From DASYAN01 sp034431765 (lineage in GTDB: Bacteria > Chloroflexota > Ktedonobacteria > Ktedonobacterales > Ktedonobacteraceae): a stretch of 25,585 bases of DNA. The DNA is taken from assembly GCA_034431765.1 (NCBI GenBank), contig DAOUDD010000205.1:1-25585 (forward strand). Direction: 5' to 3'. Below are positions 1 to 8,250 of the stretch, piece by piece. How positions within the stretch are numbered: the first letter of the stretch is position 1; each line of letters begins with the position of its first letter. The translations under genes were made by a program, and so were the position numbers. The notes below the pieces were generated by a model, which was given only the letters and a program-made list of their open reading frames with translations, was not told the origin of the DNA and searched no databases.

Positions 1-830
1 AGGTGAGTCAATCTGCTGCACAAATCGTTGGTCCTAACCTGGCGAGCGTTCTCATTTCGCTGCTGACAGCTCCTGTTGCCATCATCGGCGATAGCCTTTC
101 CTTTCTCCTCTCTGCCCTCTTCATCTGGCGCATCCGTGCAGGAGAAACCGATGTTGTCTCCCCCTCTGCTCGTCAACCGCTTTGGGCAGAGATCAGGATG
201 GGACTGCACAGTGTGCTGAGAAACCCTCTTTTGCGTGCTCTCGCCACAACCAATGGGGTTGCAAACATTTTCTGGGGCATCCAGCTCTCCCTTATGCTGC
301 TCTATATGACGCGCACCCTCCAGGTCAATGCCCTGTGGATCGGGATAATCTACGCATGCGGTAATGTAGGGCTTCTGGTGGGGACGCTGCTGGCAAAACG
401 CGTGATGCACAGGTATGGATTGGGACCGTCACTGGTCGGAGCATCGCTGCTGAGTATCATTGGCGCACTCCTGGTTCCTCTGGCTTCTGGTTCACTTCTC
501 ACGGTGATTCTCCTCCTGGCAAGTGCGCAATTCCTCACTGTATGTCCGCTTATCATGTATCATATCCAGGAAGTGAGTCTCCGCCAGACCATAACACCTG
601 ACCACTTGCAAGGGCGAGTCAATGCCACTATGCTCGTCATCAGTTGGGCAACAACTCCTCTCGGTGCTCTCCTGGGAGGATGGCTTGGAGACACTATCGG
701 GATACGCTCAACCTTGTTCGTCGTTGTGGGCGGCCTGCTTTTTGCTCAGCCGTGGCTCTGGTTTTCTCCCATACGCACTCTTCGCACCCTCCCGGTAGAA
801 GAATCAGCCTGGCCAGCAACTCCCACTTGA
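1..830 (+). CDS. MFS transporter, C-terminal part (5' end outside window)
   Basis: This is the C-terminal ~275 residues of a major facilitator superfamily permease, probably of the drug or enterobactin-exporter (EntS/MFS_3) type. The visible part has about seven hydrophobic segments, starting inside a conserved stretch (SQSAAQIVGP near the window edge) that normally follows the sixth helix region in this family. A GTG at position 3 could be read as a start, but the protein begins in the middle of the family and has no ribosome binding site visible, so I take the gene as truncated by the window edge. An LQGRVNA motif near residue 200 of the visible part is typical of the MFS_3 C-terminal half. 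The substrate cannot be told from sequence. The gene converges on the ABC exporter operon with about 53 bases between stops. Confidence 0.85.
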   Translation, partial: VSQSAAQIVGPNLASVLISLLTAPVAIIGDSLSFLLSALFIWRIRAGETDVVSPSARQPLWAEIRMGLHSVLRNPLLRALATTNGVANIFWGIQLSLMLLYMTRTLQVNALWIGIIYACGNVGLLVGTLLAKRVMHRYGLGPSLVGASLLSIIGALLVPLASGSLLTVILLLASAQFLTVCPLIMYHIQEVSLRQTITPDHLQGRVNATMLVISWATTPLGALLGGWLGDTIGIRSTLFVVVGGLLFAQPWLWFSPIRTLRTLPVEESAWPATPT

Positions 831-883
831 TGCATTCGACACCTTTCTTTTACCACCAGCTTAATGTCGCGAGCTAGAATCAT

Positions 884-1924
884 CTACACATGTTCTTGCA
901 GCAGCAGGCCTTCCTCATAAATACGCCGAATAACATCCTCGATCTCCGGCTCTTGAAATGTAACATCCCGCAACGTGTACCGCTTACCTATCCAGGCTAC
1001 TAGCTCGTGCGCAGGGAGCGCATCCTGTCCAAAGCCCAACCAGAAACGCGGCCCTTCCACGCGCACCTGTCGCACTCCAGGGGGAAGATCGGGAAGCAAA
1101 GACTGGCCCGCTTCGTTCTTGGGAAGTGTTGCAAGGGTAGCGCTATCGAGTACGGCAATCAGCGTGCGTTCTCCCCCGAAGCGTTCGCGAATAGTTGTTA
1201 CGCTGCCATCGTACAGCTTGCGCCCATGATCGACAATGAGCATGCGCGGACAGAGCAGTTCTACATCGTCCATATCGTGCGTTGTCAGCAGAATCGTCGT
1301 CCCGCTCTGAGCGTTGAGCGCTAAGAGAAACTCGCGAATGCGCGCCTTTGCGACAACGTCCAGTCCAATCGTCGGCTCATCCAGATAGAGCAGTTCAGGC
1401 TCGTGCAGTAGTGCTGCCGCCAGATCGCCACGCATACGTTGGCCTAGCGAAAGCTGACGTACGGGTGTATCAATGAACTCATCCAGATCAAGGAGCTTGC
1501 GCAAACGCTGTAAGTTCTCGCGATGCCGTGCTACGGGCACCCGGTAGAGGTGCCGCAACAACTGCAGCGAGTCGAGCAGCGGGAGATCCCACCACAGTTG
1601 TGTGCGCTGCCCAAAGACAACACCTATACGTGCGGTCAGCTCACGCCGTTGGCGCACAGGAACCAGCCCGGCAACACGTAATAGCCCTCTCGTCGGCGCT
1701 AAAATACCTGTCAACATCTTGATTGTCGTGCTCTTGCCTGCTCCGTTTGGCCCCACAAAACCAATCATCTCGCCCCGTTCAACCGACAACGACAGATTCT
1801 GCACCGCCTCAACCCTGCGAATCTCTGGATTAACAACGCTACGCAGACCACCCCATATCCCCTTGCGCCGCCGCGCAATGCGAAAGGTTTTTTGCAAGCC
1901 TTCGACTTCAATAATGCGCTCCAT
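884..1924 (-). CDS. ABC-2 type exporter, ATP-binding subunit (COG4586-like)
   Basis: The protein is a cytoplasmic ATPase that would power the two permeases encoded just upstream. Visible motifs are Walker A GPNGAGKST (residues 58-66), Q-loop Q106, signature LSLGQ (158-162), Walker B LLYLDEP (178-184) and H-loop His215. The N-terminal extension before Walker A (about 40 residues, rich in Arg/Lys, with VNPEIRR) and the ~130-residue C-terminal tail match the uncharacterised ABC-2 ATPases grouped in COG4586, relatives of DrrA-type drug and lipid exporters. The ATG has a good site, GGAAGAG, about seven bases upstream. It is the last gene of a three-gene operon (permease, permease, ATPase), 66 bases after the preceding stop. 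The transported substrate is unknown. Confidence 0.9.
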   Translation of the reverse strand: MERIIEVEGLQKTFRIARRRKGIWGGLRSVVNPEIRRVEAVQNLSLSVERGEMIGFVGPNGAGKSTTIKMLTGILAPTRGLLRVAGLVPVRQRRELTARIGVVFGQRTQLWWDLPLLDSLQLLRHLYRVPVARHRENLQRLRKLLDLDEFIDTPVRQLSLGQRMRGDLAAALLHEPELLYLDEPTIGLDVVAKARIREFLLALNAQSGTTILLTTHDMDDVELLCPRMLIVDHGRKLYDGSVTTIRERFGGERTLIAVLDSATLATLPKNEAGQSLLPDLPPGVRQVRVEGPRFWLGFGQDALPAHELVAWIGKRYTLRDVTFQEPEIEDVIRRIYEEGLLLQEHV

Positions 1925-1990
1925 ATACTCTTCCTTTCGAGAATTTTTCCTGTGCTCAATCGTCAGACCTTTTCGGATGCTCAGGTACAG

Positions 1991-2809
1991 CTAGCTTCCA
2001 GTGCTCTGGTAGTGGTAGACGCCAAAGCGCCAGGCCAGGCCCGCAACACAGGCAAAGAACAAGGCAATGATTGGCGAGATAAAGGCGAGTTCGACAGGCA
2101 GTCCAAAGGGCAGCGAGCGCTCAAGGATATAACAGACCGGAACATACGAGCCGAACGCAAGCGGAATAACAAATAAGAAGACCCGTTGCAACACCTGGTC
2201 ATAAATGGTAATGGGATATGTCAGCATGTCGCGCCCACCATCCGTCACCATATTAGTGAGTTCAGTCGTCTCGATAGACCAGAAGCAGACTGTTGCCCCC
2301 AATAGGAACAGAGCGATAAAGAGTATTGAGCCACTGATAATGCCCAATGGCAGCACGATCAGCTTCGCCACAGTCCAATGCACACCTGGTAGCAAACGCA
2401 AGGCAATGACAAATGCAACCCCTCCCTGCGTGATTCGGCCCAGACGACGCAAGCGAAAATCGCTGCCCATCACCTGCAAAAAGGCCCCCGCAGGACGCAA
2501 CAACACACCATCAAAGTTGCCACGACGAATCATTGTCGGAAAAGCATCGACACCGGCCCCCACCATTTCCGCTAACCCGAAGCTCAGCGACATAATCGCA
2601 CCCAACAGGCACACTTCGCCCACCTTCCAGCCTAACAAGCTGGGAAACGATGCAAAGTACAGCAGCAGCGCACAAAATTCAAGTCCAGTCATACCAAGAT
2701 GCGTGATGATCTCAAACGCAAGATTGAGACGATATTGCAACTGACTGCGAATCTGTATCCCTATCAAATGGCGGTACAGACGCAGATCAGCAAATACTGC
2801 CTGTAACAT
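1991..2809 (-). CDS. ABC-2 type exporter permease (second permease)
   Basis: This is an integral membrane subunit of the exporter, 272 residues with about six hydrophobic segments. The open frame extends upstream to 3013, but that extension lies inside the preceding permease gene and has poor composition; I chose the ATG at 2809, which has GGAGAAAG about seven bases before it and opens with MLQAVFADLRLYRHL. Features shared with the ABC2_membrane_6-like family are the amphipathic N-terminus (LIGIQIRSQLQYR), the central cytoplasmic RRGNFDGVLLRPAG segment and the late YPITIYDQVLQR segment. It follows the first permease by 26 bases and precedes the ATPase. Two different permeases of this kind are usual for this exporter group and probably form a heterodimer. 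Confidence 0.86.
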   Translation of the reverse strand: MLQAVFADLRLYRHLIGIQIRSQLQYRLNLAFEIITHLGMTGLEFCALLLYFASFPSLLGWKVGEVCLLGAIMSLSFGLAEMVGAGVDAFPTMIRRGNFDGVLLRPAGAFLQVMGSDFRLRRLGRITQGGVAFVIALRLLPGVHWTVAKLIVLPLGIISGSILFIALFLLGATVCFWSIETTELTNMVTDGGRDMLTYPITIYDQVLQRVFLFVIPLAFGSYVPVCYILERSLPFGLPVELAFISPIIALFFACVAGLAWRFGVYHYQSTGS

Positions 2810-2835
2810 ACAAACTTTCTCCTCTAAACTGTCCT

Positions 2836-3630
2836 CTAGCCGCCCTGTGCGATCACGTGCCGATCTGCCAGGCGCGTCAGCCACAACACAAGGAGAGTCA
2901 GAAGCAGTGTCCACACAAGCTGGCGTACGCCCTCTACTGCTAGAGCCAGGCCATGCACCCTGCCCAGAAAAATTTGCGCAGGCAAGTTCATCATGCCCTG
3001 AAACGGCGACCACTCTGCCACAGTGCGCAACCAGGCTGGAAATAACGGGATAGGCACATAGGAACCGGTAAAAAAGAAGGCTACAGATAGTGCAAATCCA
3101 CTCAGTGCACGCGCCTCAAGCAGCCAGAAAGCAAGAACGTTGTAGAGATAGCGGTATGCGATGCCCAGCGTGGCCGCGCAGATCAGCACCATGCCGTAGA
3201 GAAGCCAGATATGCCACGTATCAGGCAGGCCGATATGAAAGAGCAGCATGCCAGCCAGATAGAGCGGCAATGCCCGAAAGAGCAGATAGTAGACGTTGCG
3301 CCCCATCTCGCGACTAAACCAGTACCAGTACAGATTGCACGGCTTGCTCAGGTCCGTCACAACCTCGCCAGTCCGAATCGTATCCATTAAATCTCGCCAT
3401 GTAAAGGTCGTAACAACCATAATCATAGCCTGCACGAGCCAGGTGTAGCGCAACATAGCCTGTACATCGTACCCTGCTACAGTCGGGCGCACACGGTAGA
3501 GCGCAATAATAACGTAGCTATAGATACAGCCAAAGAAAATATTCGTGAGCAGCCCCGCAATATTGGCCCACCTATACACCAATTGGCGACGAAAAGAGGC
3601 GCGGGCAACCTCAATATAAAACCGGATCAT
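2836..3630 (-). CDS. ABC-2 type exporter permease (first permease)
   Basis: This is a membrane protein of 264 residues with about six hydrophobic segments and the same layout as its neighbour: MIRFYIEVARASFRRQLVYR at the N-terminus, a cytoplasmic RTGEVVTDLSKPCN segment near residue 90 and a hydrophobic C-terminus. The frame is open to 3660, but the ATG at 3630 is preceded by GAGAGGAG at good spacing, so the first ten residues of the longer frame are probably not translated. It is the first gene of the permease-permease-ATPase operon; the promoter should lie in 3631-3800, where I found no convincing -35/-10 pair. In sequence and order it resembles the uncharacterised exporters of COG4587/COG3694. 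The substrate is unknown. Confidence 0.86.
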   Translation of the reverse strand: MIRFYIEVARASFRRQLVYRWANIAGLLTNIFFGCIYSYVIIALYRVRPTVAGYDVQAMLRYTWLVQAMIMVVTTFTWRDLMDTIRTGEVVTDLSKPCNLYWYWFSREMGRNVYYLLFRALPLYLAGMLLFHIGLPDTWHIWLLYGMVLICAATLGIAYRYLYNVLAFWLLEARALSGFALSVAFFFTGSYVPIPLFPAWLRTVAEWSPFQGMMNLPAQIFLGRVHGLALAVEGVRQLVWTLLLTLLVLWLTRLADRHVIAQGG

Positions 3631-4050
3631 AGCTCCTCTCCAGAAATGCGCACAACACAAAAAAGCCGTATATCATTGGATATAGGCGAAAAACATGAAA
3701 GTTACATACACCAGCTAAACAAATACGAGCAACAATAAACGAAGGAACACGGGACGGTTCGTAACTACCCCGTGTTATACCAAATGCTGTTTTTGAAACG
3801 AGACGATGAAATGAGAGTTCTTAATAGAGAAAAAGCCTGCACAGTATACTATATTGAGCAGGTTAAGGTCAATAAAAAAAGTAAGAAAGCGGCACGTTCC
3901 CTTCCTTACTTGTATATTCACGCTTACGTGCTCACAGTGCTTTGGGTGATGAGATTTTTTGTGCGTGTTGCACGCACAAAAAATCTCATCACCCAAAGAA
4001 GATCGCTCATTTATGAGCTAAGATATATAAGAAAGCAGAGCTACCTGCTC
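3631..4050. other. gene-free stretch between exporter operon and coiled-coil gene
   Basis: This 420-base AT-richer stretch carries no gene I can support. Open frames across it have no convincing start and run through the inverted repeat at 3940-3998. It should contain the exporter promoter (reading left) and any terminator of the coiled-coil gene; only a weak 5-bp stem (4037-4051) overlaps that gene's stop. Confidence 0.6.
3940..3998. repeat. perfect 28-bp inverted repeat with 3-base loop
   Basis: Left arm 3940-3967 begins CTTTGGGTGATGAG and ends GTGCGTG. The right arm 3971-3998 is its exact reverse complement, and the loop is TTG. Each arm has a run of six T or A in its middle and none at its end, which is unlike an ordinary rho-independent terminator. 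It lies downstream of the coiled-coil gene and upstream of the exporter operon. It could be a miniature palindromic element, a strong RNA hairpin acting as a bidirectional barrier, or an integration remnant. Confidence 0.95.
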
Positions 4051-4923
4051 TTACCCCTCGTCGTTTTCACGTTTCTTCAAGAAAGGGATGGGATTGTTTT
4101 CTCGTTCCGCCTGCTGTTCACTGGAGAGCACTGTTGGATGGGTAGGGTGAGCGCGTTCAGGTGGGAGCTGCTGGTGATGATAGAGACGGTTCGAGATCAA
4201 CGCACTATTCGCCGTCATCGCAACCTGCATAGATTCAACGATCCGCTCAAGCTGTTCAATGCTGGCAAAGACATCTTGCAGACTCACCAATGAGGCAACC
4301 GGGTTCTCTTGCGCTTCGGCTCCCGGTTCTCTTCCTGGCTCGCCATGGAGGATATTGATCTGAACCGTCAGTGCACGCTCCATCTCGCGCAGCCGCATTT
4401 GTAACGTGGACGTGACCTCCACCAGGCGTTCGTCCAATACCTTCTCGATCAGCTCGACCAGGTCTTCCCAGGGAATCTCCGTCTGCACTTCGATAGCATC
4501 AAACTCAGGCTTGTTCTCACCGTTATAGGGAAGTGAAATCTCTGTGGGTTGGAGGGGAAGGCGTTGATTGATCAACTGCTCAATCGCCAGCAGTTGCGCG
4601 GCGAGCGCACGCTCAACCACATCATCCAACTGCTGCGCCTGTTGTCTCTGCTCTCCCTCCCCGCTGATCGCCTGCAATGTTCGCGCCTGCTGTGCATCCA
4701 GGCGATGGTAGAGGCTATCGCGAAATTTATGCTGTTGCTCACCAAAACGCCGCACCACTCCACGCAACAGGTCCTGCAGCGTCGTCACCATGCGCTGCTC
4801 AAATTCGCGCCGGATCACCTGTATTCGACCATCAAGAGAGCGCTCAAGATCCCGTCGCAGCACGGCCATCTTCTGATCAAACAGCGTATTAAGTGCCTGT
4901 AATTCATCCTGAGTAAAAGACAT
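4051..4923 (-). CDS. coiled-coil protein of unknown function
   Basis: I do not recognise this family. The 290-residue product is soluble, with no signal peptide or membrane segment, and is very rich in Glu, Gln, Arg and Leu. Residues 1-110 and 155-250 show heptad-like spacing (for example DELQALNTLFDQKMAVLRR and LQMRLREMERALTVQINIL), predicting long coiled coils separated by a Pro/Asn-rich linker around residue 130-150. The C-terminal 45 residues are Pro/His/Glu-rich and probably disordered. The start is uncertain: the ATG at 4923 gives a natural MSFTQDEL opening, but GAGAAGG lies 14 bases away and GTG codons at 4932 or 4938 are possible. It is divergent from the CHAT operon, sharing a 500-base upstream region, so it is a candidate partner or regulator of that system. 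Confidence 0.75.
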   Translation of the reverse strand: MSFTQDELQALNTLFDQKMAVLRRDLERSLDGRIQVIRREFEQRMVTTLQDLLRGVVRRFGEQQHKFRDSLYHRLDAQQARTLQAISGEGEQRQQAQQLDDVVERALAAQLLAIEQLINQRLPLQPTEISLPYNGENKPEFDAIEVQTEIPWEDLVELIEKVLDERLVEVTSTLQMRLREMERALTVQINILHGEPGREPGAEAQENPVASLVSLQDVFASIEQLERIVESMQVAMTANSALISNRLYHHQQLPPERAHPTHPTVLSSEQQAERENNPIPFLKKRENDEG

Positions 4924-5231
4924 ACAACACACCATCACCTTCTCAATAACGCCTTAGAATATGCTCTGTGATAAGCTACGCCATAACACTATCCAATAAC
5001 ACACTATCTATATACCCCATTAGCCGCGTTCAAGAAGTTCGATGTACATATTGGGAAGTGACCGGGGAGATGGTACTTCTGAACGTCTATTTCTGTCGTA
5101 TCCTTGCTAGCATGCTCTGTATCAGTATAAAAAGCATATGCAATAGTGTCAATTTACTACTCCCAAAGGGCCTATGTGGGCTAGATTTTCCTGATCTCCT
5201 CCGCTTTCTATAAGGAATTTCGTGCGCATGG

Positions 5232-5240
5232 TGCTATAAT
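5232..5240 (+). promoter_or_regulatory. extended -10 promoter for the CHAT operon
   Basis: The sequence reads TGCTATAAT: a perfect -10 hexamer (5235-5240) with the TG of an extended -10 one base upstream. No good -35 box lies 16-18 bases before it, which is typical of extended -10 promoters. Transcription would begin near 5247, giving a leader of about 175 bases before the ATG at 5423. Confidence 0.55.
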
Positions 5241-5363
5241 ACTCTTAATATGTGTCGGTTGCCTCATGTAAAATCACTTGACCTATTCAGGGTACTCAGG
5301 TACACTGACGTGGCAACAGAGGCAAACTGGTGTATGGCTCTCAACCATTGCTTGTTCGATCCA

Positions 5364-5395
5364 CATTGAGGATACTGTAAGCATTGAGGACACTG
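5364..5395 (+). repeat. two 14-base direct repeats in the CHAT operon leader
   Basis: CATTGAGGATACTG (5364-5377) and CATTGAGGACACTG (5382-5395) differ at one base and are spaced 18 bases start to start. They lie 28-59 bases before the chosen start codon, inside the expected leader, so they could be a binding site for a regulator acting on DNA or RNA, or a small local duplication. Confidence 0.8.
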
Positions 5396-5422
5396 CACCA
5401 AGCAGTAGAGGTAGTTGGTGTT

Positions 5423-6871
5423 ATGGCAAACGTCGTGAGTACTCAAGAGCCGCAACATGAGCTGGTCGTGCTCCAGCTCTATCTGGATAGAACAGTTTCA
5501 CCAGAAGGCTCCTGTGTTTTCAAATTTGAGATTCCCGGCCAGGAATCCCCTGATCTTGTAGTTGATTGCGCCCAATTGGGGCTTCCACCAACACAACGCC
5601 TGGTTGAAAACTATCATTATGTTGGCCCACATTATACTTTGCCCGTACCTGTGATTCGCGAGATTCAGAATCGCTTCGATGGCATCCTGGGACCGGATAT
5701 TCCGCTCTGGCTCAAGTTTGCCGACGATTCTGGCAATCTGCCACTGATCCCCTGGGAACGCTTGCTTCAGCCGCACCTGCACGCTCCTTTGTTGCGCCTG
5801 CCCTACTATGTGCTCAATCCTTTTGTTTCTTCATCGGGCCATCTAAATATTGTTCTCTGTGCAACAAGAGCAGTCTTGCACGATACGTTCCCTATCAAAG
5901 CGTACCTGAACCTGCTCTCACGCACTATTCTTGATGCGCTTGCTGACGGGCAACGGCAGCCAGTAGTTATTCACATCTTCAGCGATGACATAACCTACAA
6001 ACAGTTACGCCACGATTTAAAGGATCGGCTGCGTATCCGTGATGGTAGCGGTGTGCAACTCTACAATCCAGCAGACGCCCCCGCCTACGTTTCGAGCGGC
6101 CCGCTCAATACACTGCGCGAGACGCACGGCTCGCTGAGTAACCCGTGGTTCCTCTGGATACTCGACGCCTTCCAGAATCGCAGCGTCGATATGCTTCACT
6201 TCATCGGGCATGGGCAGCTCTCGACTGATCTTGGCTCACTCCTGCTCGAAGGCGTACCCGATAGCGACGAGGACCAGAACCGTTCCTGGCAAATCGGCGC
6301 ACAACAGCTCGCAACGCTGGCAACCTACCTGGGAGCCTGGTCTGTCGCTTTCACCTCGCCCAGGCGCAATTTCTCCGGTTCAGGTCTGCGCCTGTTAACG
6401 GATCAGCTCGCACGTCTGCTGACAGGATCGGTGTTTCTGCACGAGATCAAGACTGATCCTACCGCATCAGTTCTCGCAAAAACCTATCGCTTTCTCACAG
6501 ACGAAAGCTGTGAACTGGTTCAGGCATCGCAGGCGATCAGTCTCTATTGCCATCCCAGCCGTCTCAAAAAATTTGTGCCGCGCCTGCCTATCTCTGATCA
6601 ACGTATTCTGTTAGACCGCTACACGCTGGCGAAAGGGGCAACGCTTGAAGCACTTCAGTCACCGGATAATCCTCCTACCTGGATCGCTTCGAGTCAACGT
6701 TACCTCGAACAATCGACAGCGGAAATGCTTAAAGCCAGTAAAGATTTCTCCATCCAGGACGCCGTACAGCAGGGAGTTGCACGCGCGCTGCGTTTCCTCT
6801 CAACAACACTTGAGCAGCACGCAGCACAACAGGAAGTCGAGATACAGCGTCCTCAGGAGAGTCAGGAATGA
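5423..6871 (+). CDS. CHAT-like protein, catalytic Cys apparently lost
   Basis: The 482-residue soluble protein has the layout of CHAT (caspase HetF-associated TPR) proteases. An N-terminal strand-rich region ends in LPLIPWERLL (107-116), equivalent to the LPWE motif that precedes many CHAT domains. The caspase-like part follows, with the His motif DMLHFIGHG (His263). Where active CHAT proteins have a strand ending in N-x-C, this one reads AWSVAFTSPRR (305-315), with no Cys, so I infer a pseudoprotease; the later GLRLLTDQLARLLTGSVF matches the usual helix and strand. The C-terminal 100 residues are helical and end Gln/Glu-rich. The ATG at 5423 is preceded by GAGGT at about ten bases; a TTG at 5384 would add 13 residues. 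It is the first gene of the operon and overlaps the next by four bases (ATGA), suggesting coupled translation and a complex. Confidence 0.75.
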   Translation: MANVVSTQEPQHELVVLQLYLDRTVSPEGSCVFKFEIPGQESPDLVVDCAQLGLPPTQRLVENYHYVGPHYTLPVPVIREIQNRFDGILGPDIPLWLKFADDSGNLPLIPWERLLQPHLHAPLLRLPYYVLNPFVSSSGHLNIVLCATRAVLHDTFPIKAYLNLLSRTILDALADGQRQPVVIHIFSDDITYKQLRHDLKDRLRIRDGSGVQLYNPADAPAYVSSGPLNTLRETHGSLSNPWFLWILDAFQNRSVDMLHFIGHGQLSTDLGSLLLEGVPDSDEDQNRSWQIGAQQLATLATYLGAWSVAFTSPRRNFSGSGLRLLTDQLARLLTGSVFLHEIKTDPTASVLAKTYRFLTDESCELVQASQAISLYCHPSRLKKFVPRLPISDQRILLDRYTLAKGATLEALQSPDNPPTWIASSQRYLEQSTAEMLKASKDFSIQDAVQQGVARALRFLSTTLEQHAAQQEVEIQRPQESQE

Positions 6872-8229
6872 CGAGAACGATAGTCAGTGTCTTTAACGAT
6901 GGCGATCACATTAGTTTTAATCTTTATCAGTCCCCCGGCGATTTTCCAGAAGCAAGAAATCTTTATACACTCACCTGTACGGGTAGCGAACAACCATTCA
7001 TCAATTTAAATACAGGACAGCTAGATGAGCAGGCGGTGCAGTGCGCCGGACAGATACTCTTCGACACACTGCTCGAACATCCCGCCGTTCACGATGCACT
7101 TTCACAGGCACTCGCCAGCCCCCGAGGGACACTCTCTCCTATTTATCTCTACCTCAATTCAGACCGTGCCGAGGCATTGCCATGGGAGACGCTCTACAGC
7201 TCACACTCCCATTTTCTTGCCCTGGACAAACGCTGGCCCATCGCTCGCATCGTTGACTCATCCGCATTTATCCCGGTTATCGAGCGCACCCTCAAATCAC
7301 TGCTCAAGATCATGGTCGTTCTCGCTGCAGCAAGCGTCGATGCACTTCCCCAGTGGCAGGCCTTTTACGCGGCGATCAAGTCATCGCCGTTTCCGCTCAC
7401 GATTGAAGTCTTTGCGTGCCAGGACGAGGTTGTACAAACCGTTACAGCGCTGAACAATCCGCACATTCAAGCGCACTATCTCGCGGATAAAGATAGTTTC
7501 TTTGAGGCCATCGGCACCTTCGCGCCACACATTCTGCATTTTTTCTGTCATGGTTCGACTGAGGGAGGCACGCATCTGGAACTGGCGACACGCGCAGATT
7601 GGCAAGGGGAGGACTCCCGAGGTAGTGTGACTATCGAGCCAAACGAGCTGCGCCAGATCACAACGCTAGACAACGATATCTGGCTGGTAACGCTCAACTC
7701 CTGTCTTGGCGCAGCACCAGTCGAGGATGCACACTCGCTTGCCCGAGCACTGGTGACGCAGGGATTTCCCGCCGTCGTTGGCATGCGCGAGGTGATTGCT
7801 GCTGATGATGCCCATACCTTCTGTCGTGCCTTTTATGAAGGCGTGCTGAAGGAGATTGCGCGCAGTAAAGAACAGGCTCAGGAGGGAGTTACTGTCATTG
7901 AATGGGCCGATGCGTTGCAGGCTCCACGCACACAGCTCTGTGCGAAATACAGCCGTGGGCGCACGCTAACGGCTACTGCCGCCGTGCACAAAGCATGGAC
8001 ATTACCAATCATTTATATTCGCCCTGAACCATTTACGCTGCGCATTCGCACAACCAATCCGTTGCTCAACGCACACGAGCAGACTGCCTTGCAGGTGGAA
8101 CTCGACACATTACGCCAGGGGCGTGCATTTATGCAAACGTTGCCTGGAGTCCCGCAAAGCGTTTTTGACGAGATCGATCAACGTATCACTAATATTGAAA
8201 AAAATCTTTATACATCTGCACTCGATTAA
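6868..8229 (+). CDS. CHAT domain protease (caspase-like)
   Basis: This 453-residue protein has a clear CHAT domain with both catalytic motifs: HILHFFCHGS with His228, and WLVTLNSCLGA with Cys279. These are followed by the conserved LARALVTQGFPAVVGMREVI block (291-310), which in CHAT proteins forms the next helix and strand. The LPWETLY motif sits at 104-110 and the first 100 residues form a strand-rich N-terminal region similar in layout to the preceding gene product. There are no TPR repeats, membrane segments or NTPase motifs. CHAT proteases are known in bacterial immunity (the Craspase TPR-CHAT protein, for example) and programmed death. Its start overlaps the stop of the pseudo-CHAT gene by four bases and the C25-like gene follows after 21 bases, so the three are one transcript. 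Target and trigger are unknown. Confidence 0.88.
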   Translation: MTRTIVSVFNDGDHISFNLYQSPGDFPEARNLYTLTCTGSEQPFINLNTGQLDEQAVQCAGQILFDTLLEHPAVHDALSQALASPRGTLSPIYLYLNSDRAEALPWETLYSSHSHFLALDKRWPIARIVDSSAFIPVIERTLKSLLKIMVVLAAASVDALPQWQAFYAAIKSSPFPLTIEVFACQDEVVQTVTALNNPHIQAHYLADKDSFFEAIGTFAPHILHFFCHGSTEGGTHLELATRADWQGEDSRGSVTIEPNELRQITTLDNDIWLVTLNSCLGAAPVEDAHSLARALVTQGFPAVVGMREVIAADDAHTFCRAFYEGVLKEIARSKEQAQEGVTVIEWADALQAPRTQLCAKYSRGRTLTATAAVHKAWTLPIIYIRPEPFTLRIRTTNPLLNAHEQTALQVELDTLRQGRAFMQTLPGVPQSVFDEIDQRITNIEKNLYTSALD

Positions 8230-8250
8230 TAAATACTATTCGGAGGATAT

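Larger units (their letters stand above)
4924..5422. promoter_or_regulatory. 500-base divergent regulatory region of the CHAT cassette
   Basis: No gene is supported here; a frame at 4968-5213 lacks a ribosome binding site and protein-like composition. The region must hold the promoters of both the coiled-coil gene (left) and the CHAT operon (right). It contains an extended -10 promoter at 5232-5240 and a pair of near-identical 14-base direct repeats at 5364-5395, described separately. Confidence 0.6.

Noticed and set aside
2810..3013. N-terminal extension of the second ABC permease
   Set aside because: It lies inside the first permease gene; the ATG at 2809 has a good ribosome binding site and the family's usual start.
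4037..4051. Hairpin overlapping the coiled-coil gene stop as a terminator
   Set aside because: The stem is only 5 bp and the T-run is interrupted; support is too weak to call.
3772..4293. 173-codon frame on the plus strand
   Set aside because: It runs through the 28-bp inverted repeat and antisense to the coiled-coil gene, with no ribosome binding site and aberrant composition.
4968..5213. 81-codon frame upstream of the CHAT operon
   Set aside because: It has no start signal and unlikely composition; it falls in the divergent regulatory region.
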